This document shows positions 1 through 7,600 of a stretch of 10,672 nt of DNA, piece after piece (the stretch's first letter is position 1; each line of letters opens with the position of its first letter). Location of the stretch: the NCBI GenBank assembly GCA_029264225.1, contig JARICB010000340.1:1-10672 (forward strand). The letters are read 5' to 3'. The DNA comes from Nocardioides sp. (GTDB lineage: Bacteria > Actinomycetota > Actinomycetes > Propionibacteriales > Nocardioidaceae). The notes under the pieces are model-generated. The model made no database searches. It was not told the DNA's origin and was given only the letters and a program-made list of their open reading frames with translations. The position numbers and the translations under genes are program-made.

Positions 1-757
1 CGGGCGGGTCGAGGGTGCCGCTGCGGATGTCTCGTTCCTGACCGCCACCGTGCACCAGCGCCGAGACCTTCAGGTCACGACGTACGACGAGCGCGCCGAC
101 GCCGTAGGGCCCGCCCACCTTGTGGCCGGTGAAGCTGAGCGCGTCGACGCCCGACTCGGCAAAGTTGACGGGCACGGCACCGATCGCCTGCACCGCGTCG
201 GTGTGCACCGGGATGCCATGCACGGCTGCCAGCGCCACGACCTCGTCGATGCGCTGGAGGGTGCCTACCTCGTTGTTGGCCCACATCACCGAGATCAGCG
301 CCACGGACTCCGGATCGCGCTCGATGGACTCTCGCAGGGCGTCGAGACGCAGGTGGGCCTGTCCGTCGACGGGCAGCAGTTCGACCTCGGCCCGCTCGGC
401 CCGCGCCAACCAGTCGAGCGGATCCAGGACCGCGTGGTGCTCGATCGCGGTCGACAGGATGCGCACCCGGCGTGGGTCGGCCTCGCGGCGGGCCCAGAAG
501 ATGCCCTTGAGCGCCAGATTGTCCGACTCGGTGCCACCGGAGGTGAACACGACGTCTGCGGGCCGACATCCCAACGCCTTGGAGATGGTCTCTCGCGACT
601 CCTCCACGATCCGGCGGGCGTGCCGACCCGAGGCGTGCAGCGAGTTGGCGTTGCCTACCTCTGCCAGGTGTCGGGTCATCGCCTCGATGGCGACCGGCAC
701 CATAGGTGTGGTCGCGGCATGGTCGAGGTAGACGGAGTGCCGGGCGGGGTTGGTCAT
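1..757 (-). CDS. iscS: Cysteine desulfurase, IscS/NifS type (3' end missing)
   Basis: PLP-dependent enzyme that takes sulfur from L-cysteine, leaving alanine and an enzyme persulfide for Fe-S clusters and thiolated tRNA. The reading frame is open from ATG at 757 to the window edge: 252 residues of a family usually near 390. Visible motifs are LDHAATTPM (11-19), GGTESDN (74-80), EHHAVL (106-111, His stacking on PLP), WANNEVGT (159-166), HTDAVQ (185-190, Asp and Gln contacting PLP) and SFTGHK (208-213), where K213 should be the Schiff-base lysine. GGGQERDIRSGT (237-248) follows. The catalytic-cysteine loop lies beyond the window. As I recall it, the sequence closely resembles mycobacterial IscS, which is followed by mnmA; that cannot be tested here. 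There is no Shine-Dalgarno before the start, but a TAGGCT box lies 9 nt upstream, so the mRNA may be leaderless. It is separated from proB by 262 bp, so is probably an independent unit. Confidence 0.93.
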   Translation of the reverse strand, partial: MTNPARHSVYLDHAATTPMVPVAIEAMTRHLAEVGNANSLHASGRHARRIVEESRETISKALGCRPADVVFTSGGTESDNLALKGIFWARREADPRRVRILSTAIEHHAVLDPLDWLARAERAEVELLPVDGQAHLRLDALRESIERDPESVALISVMWANNEVGTLQRIDEVVALAAVHGIPVHTDAVQAIGAVPVNFAESGVDALSFTGHKVGGPYGVGALVVRRDLKVSALVHGGGQERDIRSGTLDPP

Positions 758-766
758 GGCCAGCCA

Positions 767-772
767 AGCCTA
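767..772 (-). promoter_or_regulatory. Candidate -10 box of a leaderless cysteine desulfurase mRNA
   Basis: TAGGCT fits the actinobacterial TANNNT -10 pattern and ends 9 nt before the ATG at 757, so transcription would start at or next to the A of the start codon. No purine-rich ribosome site lies between them. No convincing -35 hexamer was found at 16-18 bp spacing, so the call rests on the -10 box and the missing Shine-Dalgarno. Confidence 0.4.
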
Positions 773-879
773 CGCGCGAGGCGCAGTCACTCCCCCATCG
801 TCCCGCTCCGCCAGGGATGGTCGGCTGCTCCTTGCGTATGGCCGCGCGCAGCCAGCCCAGCTCAGCGCCGGCGTCCTCT

Positions 880-973
880 GTTGCTTCCCCATGCTGAGTA
901 GGGAAGTCGTCACTGTGCACACCGTCGACGCCGTGCACAGTGACGGCTTCCCTACATAACATGGTGAAGCAAC
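880..973. repeat. Long inverted repeat (41-bp arms, 12-nt loop) after proB
   Basis: Arms 880-920 and 933-973 match at 36 of 41 positions. The inner 23 bp (898-920 with 933-955) differ at one position only (T907 opposite G946). The loop 921-932 contains a short palindrome, CGTCGACG. It lies 46 bp past the proB stop and 122 bp before the cysteine desulfurase start, with no gene across it. RNA from either strand would form a very stable hairpin. There is no U-tract on the minus-strand side, so it is not a classical intrinsic terminator, although it could stop or protect the proB transcript. It could also be a mobile palindromic element (REP- or MITE-like). I saw no second copy in this window. 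Confidence 0.85.
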
Positions 974-1019
974 GGCACGTGGGTCCCAGGTCGGGTGGGA
1001 TCGGCAGCAGCCGTGCTGC

Positions 1020-2174
1020 TCAGCCCTGGAGCACGATCAGACCGTCGCGGTGCACGACCTCGCGTTCGTACGCCGAGCCGAGCTCACGCTTCAGGTCCTT
1101 GCTCGATCGCCCCAGCAGGCCGGGCAGCTCCTCGGCATCGAAGTTGACGACTCCCCTGGCCACTTCGCGGCCGTCGTTGTCGACCAGCGAGACCGGGTCT
1201 CCGGCGCGGAACACCCCGACCACGGCGGTTATACCCGCCGCAAGCAGCGAGGCCCGACGCTCGGTGACCGCGACGACGGCGCCCGGATCGAGCACCAGCG
1301 AGCCCTTCGGCTCGGTCGCGTGCGCCAGCCACAGCAGCCGGGTCGGCCGGCGCTTGCCGGTGGTACGGAAGATCGTGCCGACCGGGGCGCCAGCGAGGGC
1401 TTCGGCCGCCTGGTCGGTGGAGGTCAAGATGACCGGGATACCCGCACCGGTCGCGATCTTGGCCGCGTCGACCTTGGTAGTCATGCCGCCGGTCCCCAGA
1501 CCTGCCGCCCCGGTCGAGCCGGTGGCGACGCTGGCCAGGTCGACCTCGGAGCGCACCTCGGTAACGAGCGTGGCGCCGGGTTTGCTCGGCGGGCCGTCGT
1601 AGAGCCCGTCGACGTCGGAGAGGAGCACGAGCAGGTCGGCGTGCACGAGGTGGGCCACCAGCGCCGCCAGCCGGTCGTTGTCGCCAAAGCGGATCTCCGA
1701 GGTGGCGACGGTGTCGTTCTCGTTGACGATAGGCAGCACACCGAGCTCGAGCAGCTTGGCGAAGGTCTGGTGGGCGTTGCGGTAGTGCGCGCGCCGGATG
1801 ACGTCATCGACGGTAAGCAGCACCTGCCCGGTCACGAGACCGTGCTGGGCGAACTCCTCCTGATAACGGTGCGCCAGCAGACCCTGGCCTACTGAGGCGG
1901 CCGCCTGTTGGGTAGCCAACGACCTGGGCCGCTTGGTCAACCCCAGCGGGGCGAGCCCGGCGGCGATGGCACCCGAGGAGACCAGCACCACCTCGGCGCC
2001 GCGCTCGCGGACCGAGGCAAGCACCTCGACCAGCTTGCGTATCCGGGCAGGATCGATCCCGCCGGTGGCGGTGGTGAGGGAGGACGAGCCGACCTTGACC
2101 ACGATGCGCCGTGCCGAAGCGACGAGCGCAGCGCGATCCGGAGCGCTCAGATCCAGCGCCCCGCCATCGGTCAT
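1020..2174 (-). CDS. proB: Glutamate 5-kinase, with C-terminal PUA domain
   Basis: Catalyses the first step of proline synthesis in the cytoplasm, ATP-dependent phosphorylation of glutamate to glutamyl-5-phosphate; usually feedback-inhibited by proline. The protein is 384 residues, normal for the two-domain form. The amino-acid kinase domain (about 22-275) shows [10 protein letters not shown] (25-34, phosphate binding), VSSGAI (65-70), NENDTV (151-156), FGDND (163-167), SDVDGLY (186-192) and GTGGMTTK (227-234). The PUA domain covers about 289-370. Its ATG (2174-2172) overlaps the obg TGA as ATGA. A GGGGAGGA stretch lies directly against the start, too close for ideal use, so re-initiation after obg translation is likely. 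Downstream there is a long inverted repeat and a cysteine desulfurase, not the proA often found next. Confidence 0.96.
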   Translation of the reverse strand: MTDGGALDLSAPDRAALVASARRIVVKVGSSSLTTATGGIDPARIRKLVEVLASVRERGAEVVLVSSGAIAAGLAPLGLTKRPRSLATQQAAASVGQGLLAHRYQEEFAQHGLVTGQVLLTVDDVIRRAHYRNAHQTFAKLLELGVLPIVNENDTVATSEIRFGDNDRLAALVAHLVHADLLVLLSDVDGLYDGPPSKPGATLVTEVRSEVDLASVATGSTGAAGLGTGGMTTKVDAAKIATGAGIPVILTSTDQAAEALAGAPVGTIFRTTGKRRPTRLLWLAHATEPKGSLVLDPGAVVAVTERRASLLAAGITAVVGVFRAGDPVSLVDNDGREVARGVVNFDAEELPGLLGRSSKDLKRELGSAYEREVVHRDGLIVLQG

Positions 2175-3727
2175 TCCTCCCCATCCCAGTCGGGGTCGTC
2201 CTTGGAGCCGATCTCGTAGGCCATCGGCCCGATGCCGGAGCTGGTGACTGTCTTGTCGGCCTTCGTCGCCGAGCGGTCGATACGACGAGCGACGTCGGCG
2301 CGGGTCTCGTTCTCGGCACGATCGGGCATCCGCTCGTCGATGTCGCGTCGACGCGTGGCGGCGGGACGTTCCTCACGCAGTCGTTCGTCCTCGCCGCGGC
2401 GCCCGAGCATCTCGGCGCCAGCTTCGATGTTGGGCTTGAAGTCGAAGACCACCGCGTTCTTCTCGGCGCCGATGATGACGGTGTCACCCTCGAGGGCACC
2501 GAGCTTGACGAGCTTCTCCTCGATACCGAGTCGGTTGAACCGGTCGGCCAGGAAGCCCACGGCCTCCTCGTTGCTGAAGTCGGTCTGACGCACCCAGCGC
2601 TCGGGCTTGAGCCCACGGACCCGCCAGCCTTCGGGGGTCTCGGTGACCTCGAAGTCACCACCGGCGTCCACCGCCCGGGGCCGCAGCACGATCCGGGTGG
2701 CCTCGACGATCGGGATGTCGGTGCGCGCAGCCTCGACGATCTCGGCCATGGCATAGGTAAGTGCGGGCATGCCGGCACCCGAGGCGGCGCTGACGGGGAA
2801 CACCCGGAGTCCGCGCGCGCTCAGGTCCTCGATCACCATGTCGGCGATGTCGCTGCCGTCAGGGACGTCGACCTTGTTCAGCGCCACCAGGCGCGGCCGG
2901 TCCTCGAGGCCGCCATACCTGCTCAGCTCGTTCTCGATCACGTCCAGGTCGTCGATCGGGTTGCGGCCCGGCTCGATCGTGGCGGTGTCGATGACGTGCA
3001 CCAGGGCGGCGCAGCGCTCGATGTGACGCAGGAAGTCGTGGCCAAGGCCGCGGCCCTCGGCAGCGCCCTCGATCAGGCCGGGCACGTCAGCGACGGTGAA
3101 GGTGGTGTCGCCGGCGCGGACGACACCGAGGTTGGGCACCAGGGTCGTGAACGGGTAGTCGGCGATCTTGGGCCGGGCGCGCGACATGGCCGCGATCAGC
3201 GAGGACTTGCCAGCGCTCGGGAAGCCGACCAGGCCGATGTCGGCAACGACCTTGAGTTCGAGGCGTACGTCGATCTCCTCGCCCGGCTCACCGAGCAGGG
3301 CGAACCCGGGCGCCTTGCGCTTGCTGCTGGCCAGTGCGGCGTTGCCGAGCCCGCCGTGTCCGCCCTGGGCGATCACCATCTCGGTGCCGGCGCCGACCAT
3401 GTCGGCGAGCACCTCGCCATCGGCGGTCTTGACCAAGGTGCCGTCCGGCACCAGCAGCACCAGGTCGGCTCCGTGTGCGCCGTTGCGGAAGGAGCCGGCA
3501 CCGTGACCGCCGTGCTCGCCACGACGCTGGGGGCTGTGGTGGTAGTCGATCAGCGTCGTCACCGAGGGGTCCACGCGCAGAATGACGGAGCCGCCGGGGC
3601 CGCCATTGCCACCGTCGGGGCCACCGAGGGGCTTGAACTTCTCCCTGTGCACCGAGGCAACACCGTGACCACCCCGGCCGGCGCTGATGGTCAGCGAGAC
3701 CTGGTCGACGAAGGTGGGCACTGCCAT
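2171..3727 (-). CDS. obg: GTPase Obg/CgtA, ribosome assembly factor
   Basis: Essential GTPase that binds the 50S subunit, supports its late assembly and links growth to nucleotide state. The start at 3727 ([10 protein letters not shown]) is preceded by GAGAGGA 6 nt upstream and matches where the Obg fold begins; the open frame further upstream, running into rpmA, is not coding. The protein is 518 residues. The glycine-rich Obg domain is about 1-160 and includes [12 protein letters not shown] (35-46). The G domain has P-loop GFPSAGKS (168-175), YPFTTL (191-196, switch I area), DVPG (214-217), NKVD (284-287) and SAA (313-315). The OCT domain spans about 345-432. A charged tail of some 80 residues follows, longer than in Obg proteins of about 430-480 residues. 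It is the third gene of the rplU-rpmA-obg-proB operon, 88 bp after rpmA. Confidence 0.97.
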   Translation of the reverse strand: MAVPTFVDQVSLTISAGRGGHGVASVHREKFKPLGGPDGGNGGPGGSVILRVDPSVTTLIDYHHSPQRRGEHGGHGAGSFRNGAHGADLVLLVPDGTLVKTADGEVLADMVGAGTEMVIAQGGHGGLGNAALASSKRKAPGFALLGEPGEEIDVRLELKVVADIGLVGFPSAGKSSLIAAMSRARPKIADYPFTTLVPNLGVVRAGDTTFTVADVPGLIEGAAEGRGLGHDFLRHIERCAALVHVIDTATIEPGRNPIDDLDVIENELSRYGGLEDRPRLVALNKVDVPDGSDIADMVIEDLSARGLRVFPVSAASGAGMPALTYAMAEIVEAARTDIPIVEATRIVLRPRAVDAGGDFEVTETPEGWRVRGLKPERWVRQTDFSNEEAVGFLADRFNRLGIEEKLVKLGALEGDTVIIGAEKNAVVFDFKPNIEAGAEMLGRRGEDERLREERPAATRRRDIDERMPDRAENETRADVARRIDRSATKADKTVTSSGIGPMAYEIGSKDDPDWDGEE

Positions 3728-3733
3728 GGGAGT

Positions 3734-3740
3734 TCCTCTC
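3734..3740 (-). promoter_or_regulatory. Ribosome binding site deciding the obg start
   Basis: GAGAGGA sits 6 nt before the ATG at 3727. It selects this start over in-frame methionines farther upstream that would overlap the rpmA coding region and give a non-family N-terminus. Confidence 0.8.
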
Positions 3741-3760
3741 GGGCCGTACAAATGAGCGAA

Positions 3761-3785
3761 GGGCGCCCCAGTTCCAGGGACGCCC
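3761..3785 (-). terminator. Stem-loop between rpmA and obg (attenuator or weak terminator)
   Basis: On the transcribed strand GGGCGTCCC, loop TGGAACT, then GGGGCGCCC forms a 9-bp stem with one G-U pair. Only a loose T-rich stretch (TTCGCTCATTTG) follows, so complete termination is doubtful. It may lower obg-proB expression relative to the ribosomal genes, or protect the 3' end of a processed rplU-rpmA mRNA. The stem is seen directly; the role is inferred. Confidence 0.45.
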
Positions 3786-3815
3786 AACGCAAGGTATGTC
3801 AGAGTCGCTGCAGCG

Positions 3816-4070
3816 TCACTCGCCCGGGACGATGTTGATGACCTTGCGGCCGCGCTTGCGACCGAACTGCACGGCACCAGCGATCAGCGCGAACAGCGTG
3901 TCGTCGCCGCCACGGCCCACACCGCTGCCCGGGTGGAAGTGGGTGCCACGCTGGCGGACGATGATCTCGCCGGCGTTGACGGCCTGGCCGCCGAAGCGCT
4001 TGACGCCGAGGCGCTGGCTGTTGGAGTCGCGCCCGTTCTTGGTGGACGCTGCGCCCTTCTTGTGTGCCAT
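3816..4070 (-). CDS. rpmA: 50S ribosomal protein L27
   Basis: Structural protein of the large subunit whose N-terminus reaches the peptidyl transferase centre. The protein has 84 residues, typical for the family, and begins [16 protein letters not shown], followed by GVKRFGGQ (22-29), [11 protein letters not shown] (33-43) and [16 protein letters not shown] (46-61). The N-terminus begins directly with the mature-like sequence, with none of the cleavable extension seen in Firmicutes. AAAGGA (4079-4084) lies 8 nt before the ATG. It is 58 bp downstream of rplU in the same operon and 88 bp before obg, with a stem-loop between. Confidence 0.97.
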   Translation of the reverse strand: MAHKKGAASTKNGRDSNSQRLGVKRFGGQAVNAGEIIVRQRGTHFHPGSGVGRGGDDTLFALIAGAVQFGRKRGRKVINIVPGE

Positions 4071-4128
4071 GAGTTCAGTCCTTTGTGCAGGAGTTGATTC
4101 CGGGAGTCCGAGCGGTGCCGAAGCAGGC

Positions 4129-4440
4129 TCAGATGGAGATTTCGGTGACCTTGACCTGGGTGTACTTCTGGCGGTGACCCTGGCGCTTCTTGTAGCCGGT
4201 CTTGTTCTTGTACTTCTGGATGATGATCTTGGGACCCTTGGTGGCGCCGAGGATCTCGACGGTCACGGCCGCCTTGTCGAGACCGGTGACGGTCACGGCC
4301 TCGCCGTCGACCACCATCACGACCGGGAGAGTCAGGGTGCTGCCGACCGTATTGGCCTTCAGATCCATCTTGTCAATCTCGATGACATCGCCAACAGCAA
4401 CCTTCTGCTGCTTGCTGCCACTGCGCACGACTGCGTACAC
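4129..4440 (-). CDS. rplU: 50S ribosomal protein L21
   Basis: Large-subunit protein that binds 23S rRNA. With GTG at 4440 as start the protein is 103 residues ([12 protein letters not shown]...), the normal length, with the family signature [15 protein letters not shown] (77-91) near the C-terminus. The frame stays open for another 27 codons upstream, but that part is not L21-like. GAGGAG (4453-4458) lies 12 nt before the GTG, slightly far; GGAGAG (4451-4456) gives 10 nt. Position 9 is Ser where the RSGGKQ form is common, a small deviation. First gene of the rplU-rpmA-obg-proB operon, with its own promoter at 4583-4612 and a structured leader of about 135 nt. Confidence 0.95.
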   Translation of the reverse strand: MYAVVRSGSKQQKVAVGDVIEIDKMDLKANTVGSTLTLPVVMVVDGEAVTVTGLDKAAVTVEILGATKGPKIIIQKYKNKTGYKKRQGHRQKYTQVKVTEISI

Positions 4441-4576
4441 GGCGGACTCACTCTCCTCAGGTCCAAGCGGTTGCCACTTGTTGGCACGGTGAAAAAACTT
4501 CGGTTCGGGTCCTGCCCCCACCGCGCTTGGCTGTGCCAGCGCAGGTCATGCAGGAGGGGTACGCCGGAGCGCACGA
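4441..4576 (-). other. Structured 5' leader of the rplU operon
   Basis: This stretch runs from the predicted transcription start (near 4576) to the rplU GTG and holds no gene. Two foldings are visible on the transcript. The first has outer pairs CCTGC (4550-4554) with GCAGG (4511-4515) enclosing GCGC-T-GGC-ACA-GCC-AA-GCGC (4523-4542). The second is CAAGTGG-CAA-CCGCTTG (4464-4480), a 7-bp stem with a triloop just upstream of the ribosome site. A run of six U (4492-4497) lies between them, 13 nt after the first stem. It could be an autoregulatory leader of the r-protein type. I do not recognise a named Rfam motif. Confidence 0.4.
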
Positions 4577-4582
4577 GGAGCA

Positions 4583-4612
4583 AGTTTACGGCGCACAGCC
4601 CGACACGGTCAA
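4583..4612 (-). promoter_or_regulatory. Sigma-A-type promoter of rplU-rpmA-obg-proB
   Basis: A -35 box TTGACC (4607-4612) and a -10 box TAAACT (4583-4588) are separated by 18 bp, close to the vegetative consensus. It lies between the rne stop and the rplU start, with transcription starting near 4576. This implies that the ribosomal genes are transcribed separately from rne, even though read-through from rne is possible because no strong terminator is seen after its stop. Confidence 0.75.
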
Positions 4613-4681
4613 AACGAGCCGACCAGTGGTCCACCGACCGGGCCTCTCGACGAGACTACTGCGTGCGCCGCAACCTACGAC

Positions 4682-7600
4682 TCAGCGCTTGCGCGTCCCC
4701 TTCTTCTTGATCGGCACGTGCTCGACGTTGGAGGGGTCGCTTGCCGCGTCGTCCTCGACGTCGCTACCGCTCTCAAGGTCCGCAGGAGCGGGCTCGGCCG
4801 GGTCCGCCGTGGGACCGACCACCCGGGTAGCGGCCGCGCGGCGTCGGGTCCGAGTCTCCACGCGTGGTGACTCCGGCTCGCTGGGTGCCGGCTCAGCAGC
4901 GACAGGCGCTGCCTCGACCGGCGCCTCGACAGCCGCCGTGCTGGGCAGCTCGGGGGTGCTGGTGGGCTCGCTGGCGCGAGTGCGCGGCGTCCGTGTTGCT
5001 CGAGTCACCCGCGGGGCTTCTGGCGTCACAGCGACCTCCGGAGCCTTCGGAGTCTCAGTGGACTCCGTGGACTCAGTGGACTCCGGGGCGGAGGTCGACG
5101 CGGTGCGCGCCCCCCGGCCCGAGCGGCGCGTCGTCTTCTTCACGGCCGGGCCGGATTCGGCCGGAGTGTCGGTCTGCGACTGCGTATGGGCCACCTCATC
5201 GGACTTGGCGGCTGCGTCGAGCTCGACCGGCTGCTCGACGCGCGGCATCGCGGCGACGTCCTTCGGTGAAGGCGCGGCCCCGTCGTTGCTGCCGCTGCTC
5301 CGGTTGCCCCGGCCACTGCCACTGTCAGAACCGCCGTCAGCGCCGTCGCCGCGACCGCGGCCTCGGCTGTTGCGTCGACCGCTGGTGCGACGTTCGTTGT
5401 CGTCGCCACTGGCGGGCTCAACAGGTTCGTTGGTGATGACGACACCGCGACCCTGGCAGTGCTCACAGTCGGTACTGAAGGCCTCCAGCAGACCGGTGCC
5501 GATGCGCTTGCGCGTCATCTGGACCAGGCCGAGCGAGGTGACCTCGGCCACCTGGTGGCGGGTCCGGTCACGACCCAGGCACTCGACCAGTCGACGTACG
5601 ACCAGGTCACGGTTGGACTCCAGGACCATGTCGATGAAGTCGACGACGATGATGCCGCCGATGTCGCGCAGCCGGAGCTGGCGCACGATCTCCTCGGCCG
5701 CTTCCAGGTTGTTCTTGGTGACCGTCTCCTCCAGGTTGCCCCCGGAGCCGGTGAACTTGCCGGTGTTGACGTCGACCACGGTCATGGCCTCGGTCCGGTC
5801 GATGATCAGCGAGCCGCCCGAGGGCAGCCAGACCTTGCGGTCGAGACCCTTGTGGATCTGCTCCTCGATCCGGTAGGTCGCAAAGATGTCCTTGCCGTTT
5901 TCGGACTCGAACCGCTCGAGCCGCGGCTCGAGGTCGGGCGCCACGTGCGAGACGTAGCCCTGGACGGTGTCCCAGGCGTCCTGGCCCTCGATAACGAGCT
6001 TGGTGAAGTCTTCGGTGAAGAGATCCCGCACGACCTTCAAGGTCAGGTCGGGCTCGCCGTAGAGCATCTGCGGGGCGCTGCCCTTGGCCTTGGCCTCGAT
6101 GTCTTCCCAGCGGGCCTTGAGTCGCTCGACGTCGCGGGTCAGTTCCTCTTCGCTGGCGCCTTCGGCGGCAGTGCGGACGATGACGCCCGCCGTCTCCGGG
6201 ACGATCTCCTTGAGCAGCGCCTTGAGCCGGTTGCGCTCGGTGTCGGGCAACTTGCGGGAGATTCCGCTGGTGGTGCCGTCCGGTACGTAGACCAGGAACC
6301 GTCCGGCCAGGCTGATCTGGCTGGTCAGGCGGGCACCCTTGTGACCGACCGGGTCCTTGGTGACCTGCACCAGGACGGACTGGCCGCTGGAGAGCACCGA
6401 CTCGATCTTGCGCGGCTGGCCGTCCTTGTGACCCAGCGCGGCCCAGTTGACCTCACCGGCGTAGAGCACGGCGTTGCGACCCTTGCCGATGTCGAGGAAG
6501 GCGGCCTCCATGGAGGGCAGCACGTTCTGCACACGCGCCAGGTAGACGTTGCCGATCAGGGAGGTCTGCGACTCCCGGGCTACGTAGTGCTCGACGAGCA
6601 CCTTGTCCTCGAGCACGGCGATCTGGGTCAGTTCCTTGCGCTGGCGGATGACCATGACCCGGTCGACCGACTCGCGGCGGGCCAAGAACTCGGCCTCGCT
6701 CACGATCGGGGCGCGACGGCGACCTGCCTCACGCCCTTCCTTGCGGCGCTGCTTCTTGGCCTCGAGGCGGGTGGAACCGGAGACCGCGGTGATCTGGTCC
6801 TCGGCGGTACGACGACTGCGGACCCGAGTCACGGTGTTGGGGGCGTCATCGCCCTCGTCTGAGCCTTCCTCGCCTGCGCGGCGACGACGGCGACGGCGAC
6901 GCGAGGTGCCATCGCCCTGCTCGCCGTTCTGCTCCTGATCGTTGCCGTTGCCGGCGGACTCCTCGGAGTCGTCCTCGGAGTCGTCGTCGTCATTGTCGGA
7001 ACTGCCGTCGCTGGGGCCATCACCACTCTTGCGACGTCGTCGTCCCCCGCGGCGGCGGCGGCGGCGAGCAGTTCCGCTGCCGTTCTCGTTCTCGTTGTCG
7101 TCGTCGTTCTCGGAGTCGGAGCCGGAGTCGGAGTCGGAGCCGGAGCCGGAGTCGGAGCCGGAGTCGTTGGTGCCCTCGTCGACCGGCGCGTCCTCGTCGG
7201 GCGCCTCGAGCGTCTCGCTCGCAGCGACCTTCTTGGTGGTCCGCTTGGCCGCGGTCCGCTTCCGGGTCGTGGTCTTGACGGCCGGCTCGCTGGCCTCGGC
7301 GGCACTGTCAGCGGTCTCGGCAGTTGCGTCGTCAGCGGTAGCGTCGGCGCCAACCTCCACCTCGGCGGGGACGGCGGTGGCCTTCTTGGTCGTCGAGCGG
7401 GTCCGTCGGGTCGTGGTGACCTCGGGTGCCTGGAACAGCGGCACGACAGGACTAACGCTCGCCTGAGCGGCCGCAGCCTCGGGCGCGACGGTGGAATCGG
7501 TCGGGACCTGGCCCACCGGCTCGGCGACGGCCTTCTTGGTCGTGGCCTTCTTGGCAGCCGCCTTCTTGGCGGGCGCCTTCTTCGCGGCCGTCTTCTTCGC

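Noticed and set aside
758..879. Possible gene remnant upstream of the cysteine desulfurase
   Set aside because: Neither strand gives a peptide I can relate to a family; treated as promoter and spacer sequence.
75..962. Minus-strand open frame starting inside the inverted repeat and running into the cysteine desulfurase region
   Set aside because: It overlaps a clearly conserved cysteine desulfurase in another frame. The two facing Met starts in the repeat arms give similar peptides only because the arms are inverted copies.
2111..3838. Long plus-strand open frame opposite obg (575 codons)
   Set aside because: It is antisense to a gene with complete Obg motifs; long antisense frames are normal in high-GC DNA, and the translation resembles no family.
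4492..4515. Intrinsic terminator in the rplU leader (U6 run)
   Set aside because: The nearest stem ends 13 nt before the U-run, so it lacks the adjacent stem and tract of a real intrinsic terminator. Alternative folding was not excluded, so it is kept only as part of the leader finding.
4527..5876. Plus-strand open frame opposite the rplU leader and the 3' part of rne
   Set aside because: Shadow of the low-complexity RNase E C-terminal arm; Ser/Arg/Val-rich with no recognisable domain.
5459..6862. Plus-strand open frame opposite the RNase E catalytic core
   Set aside because: Antisense to a conserved catalytic domain; composition reflects the GC codon bias of the real gene.
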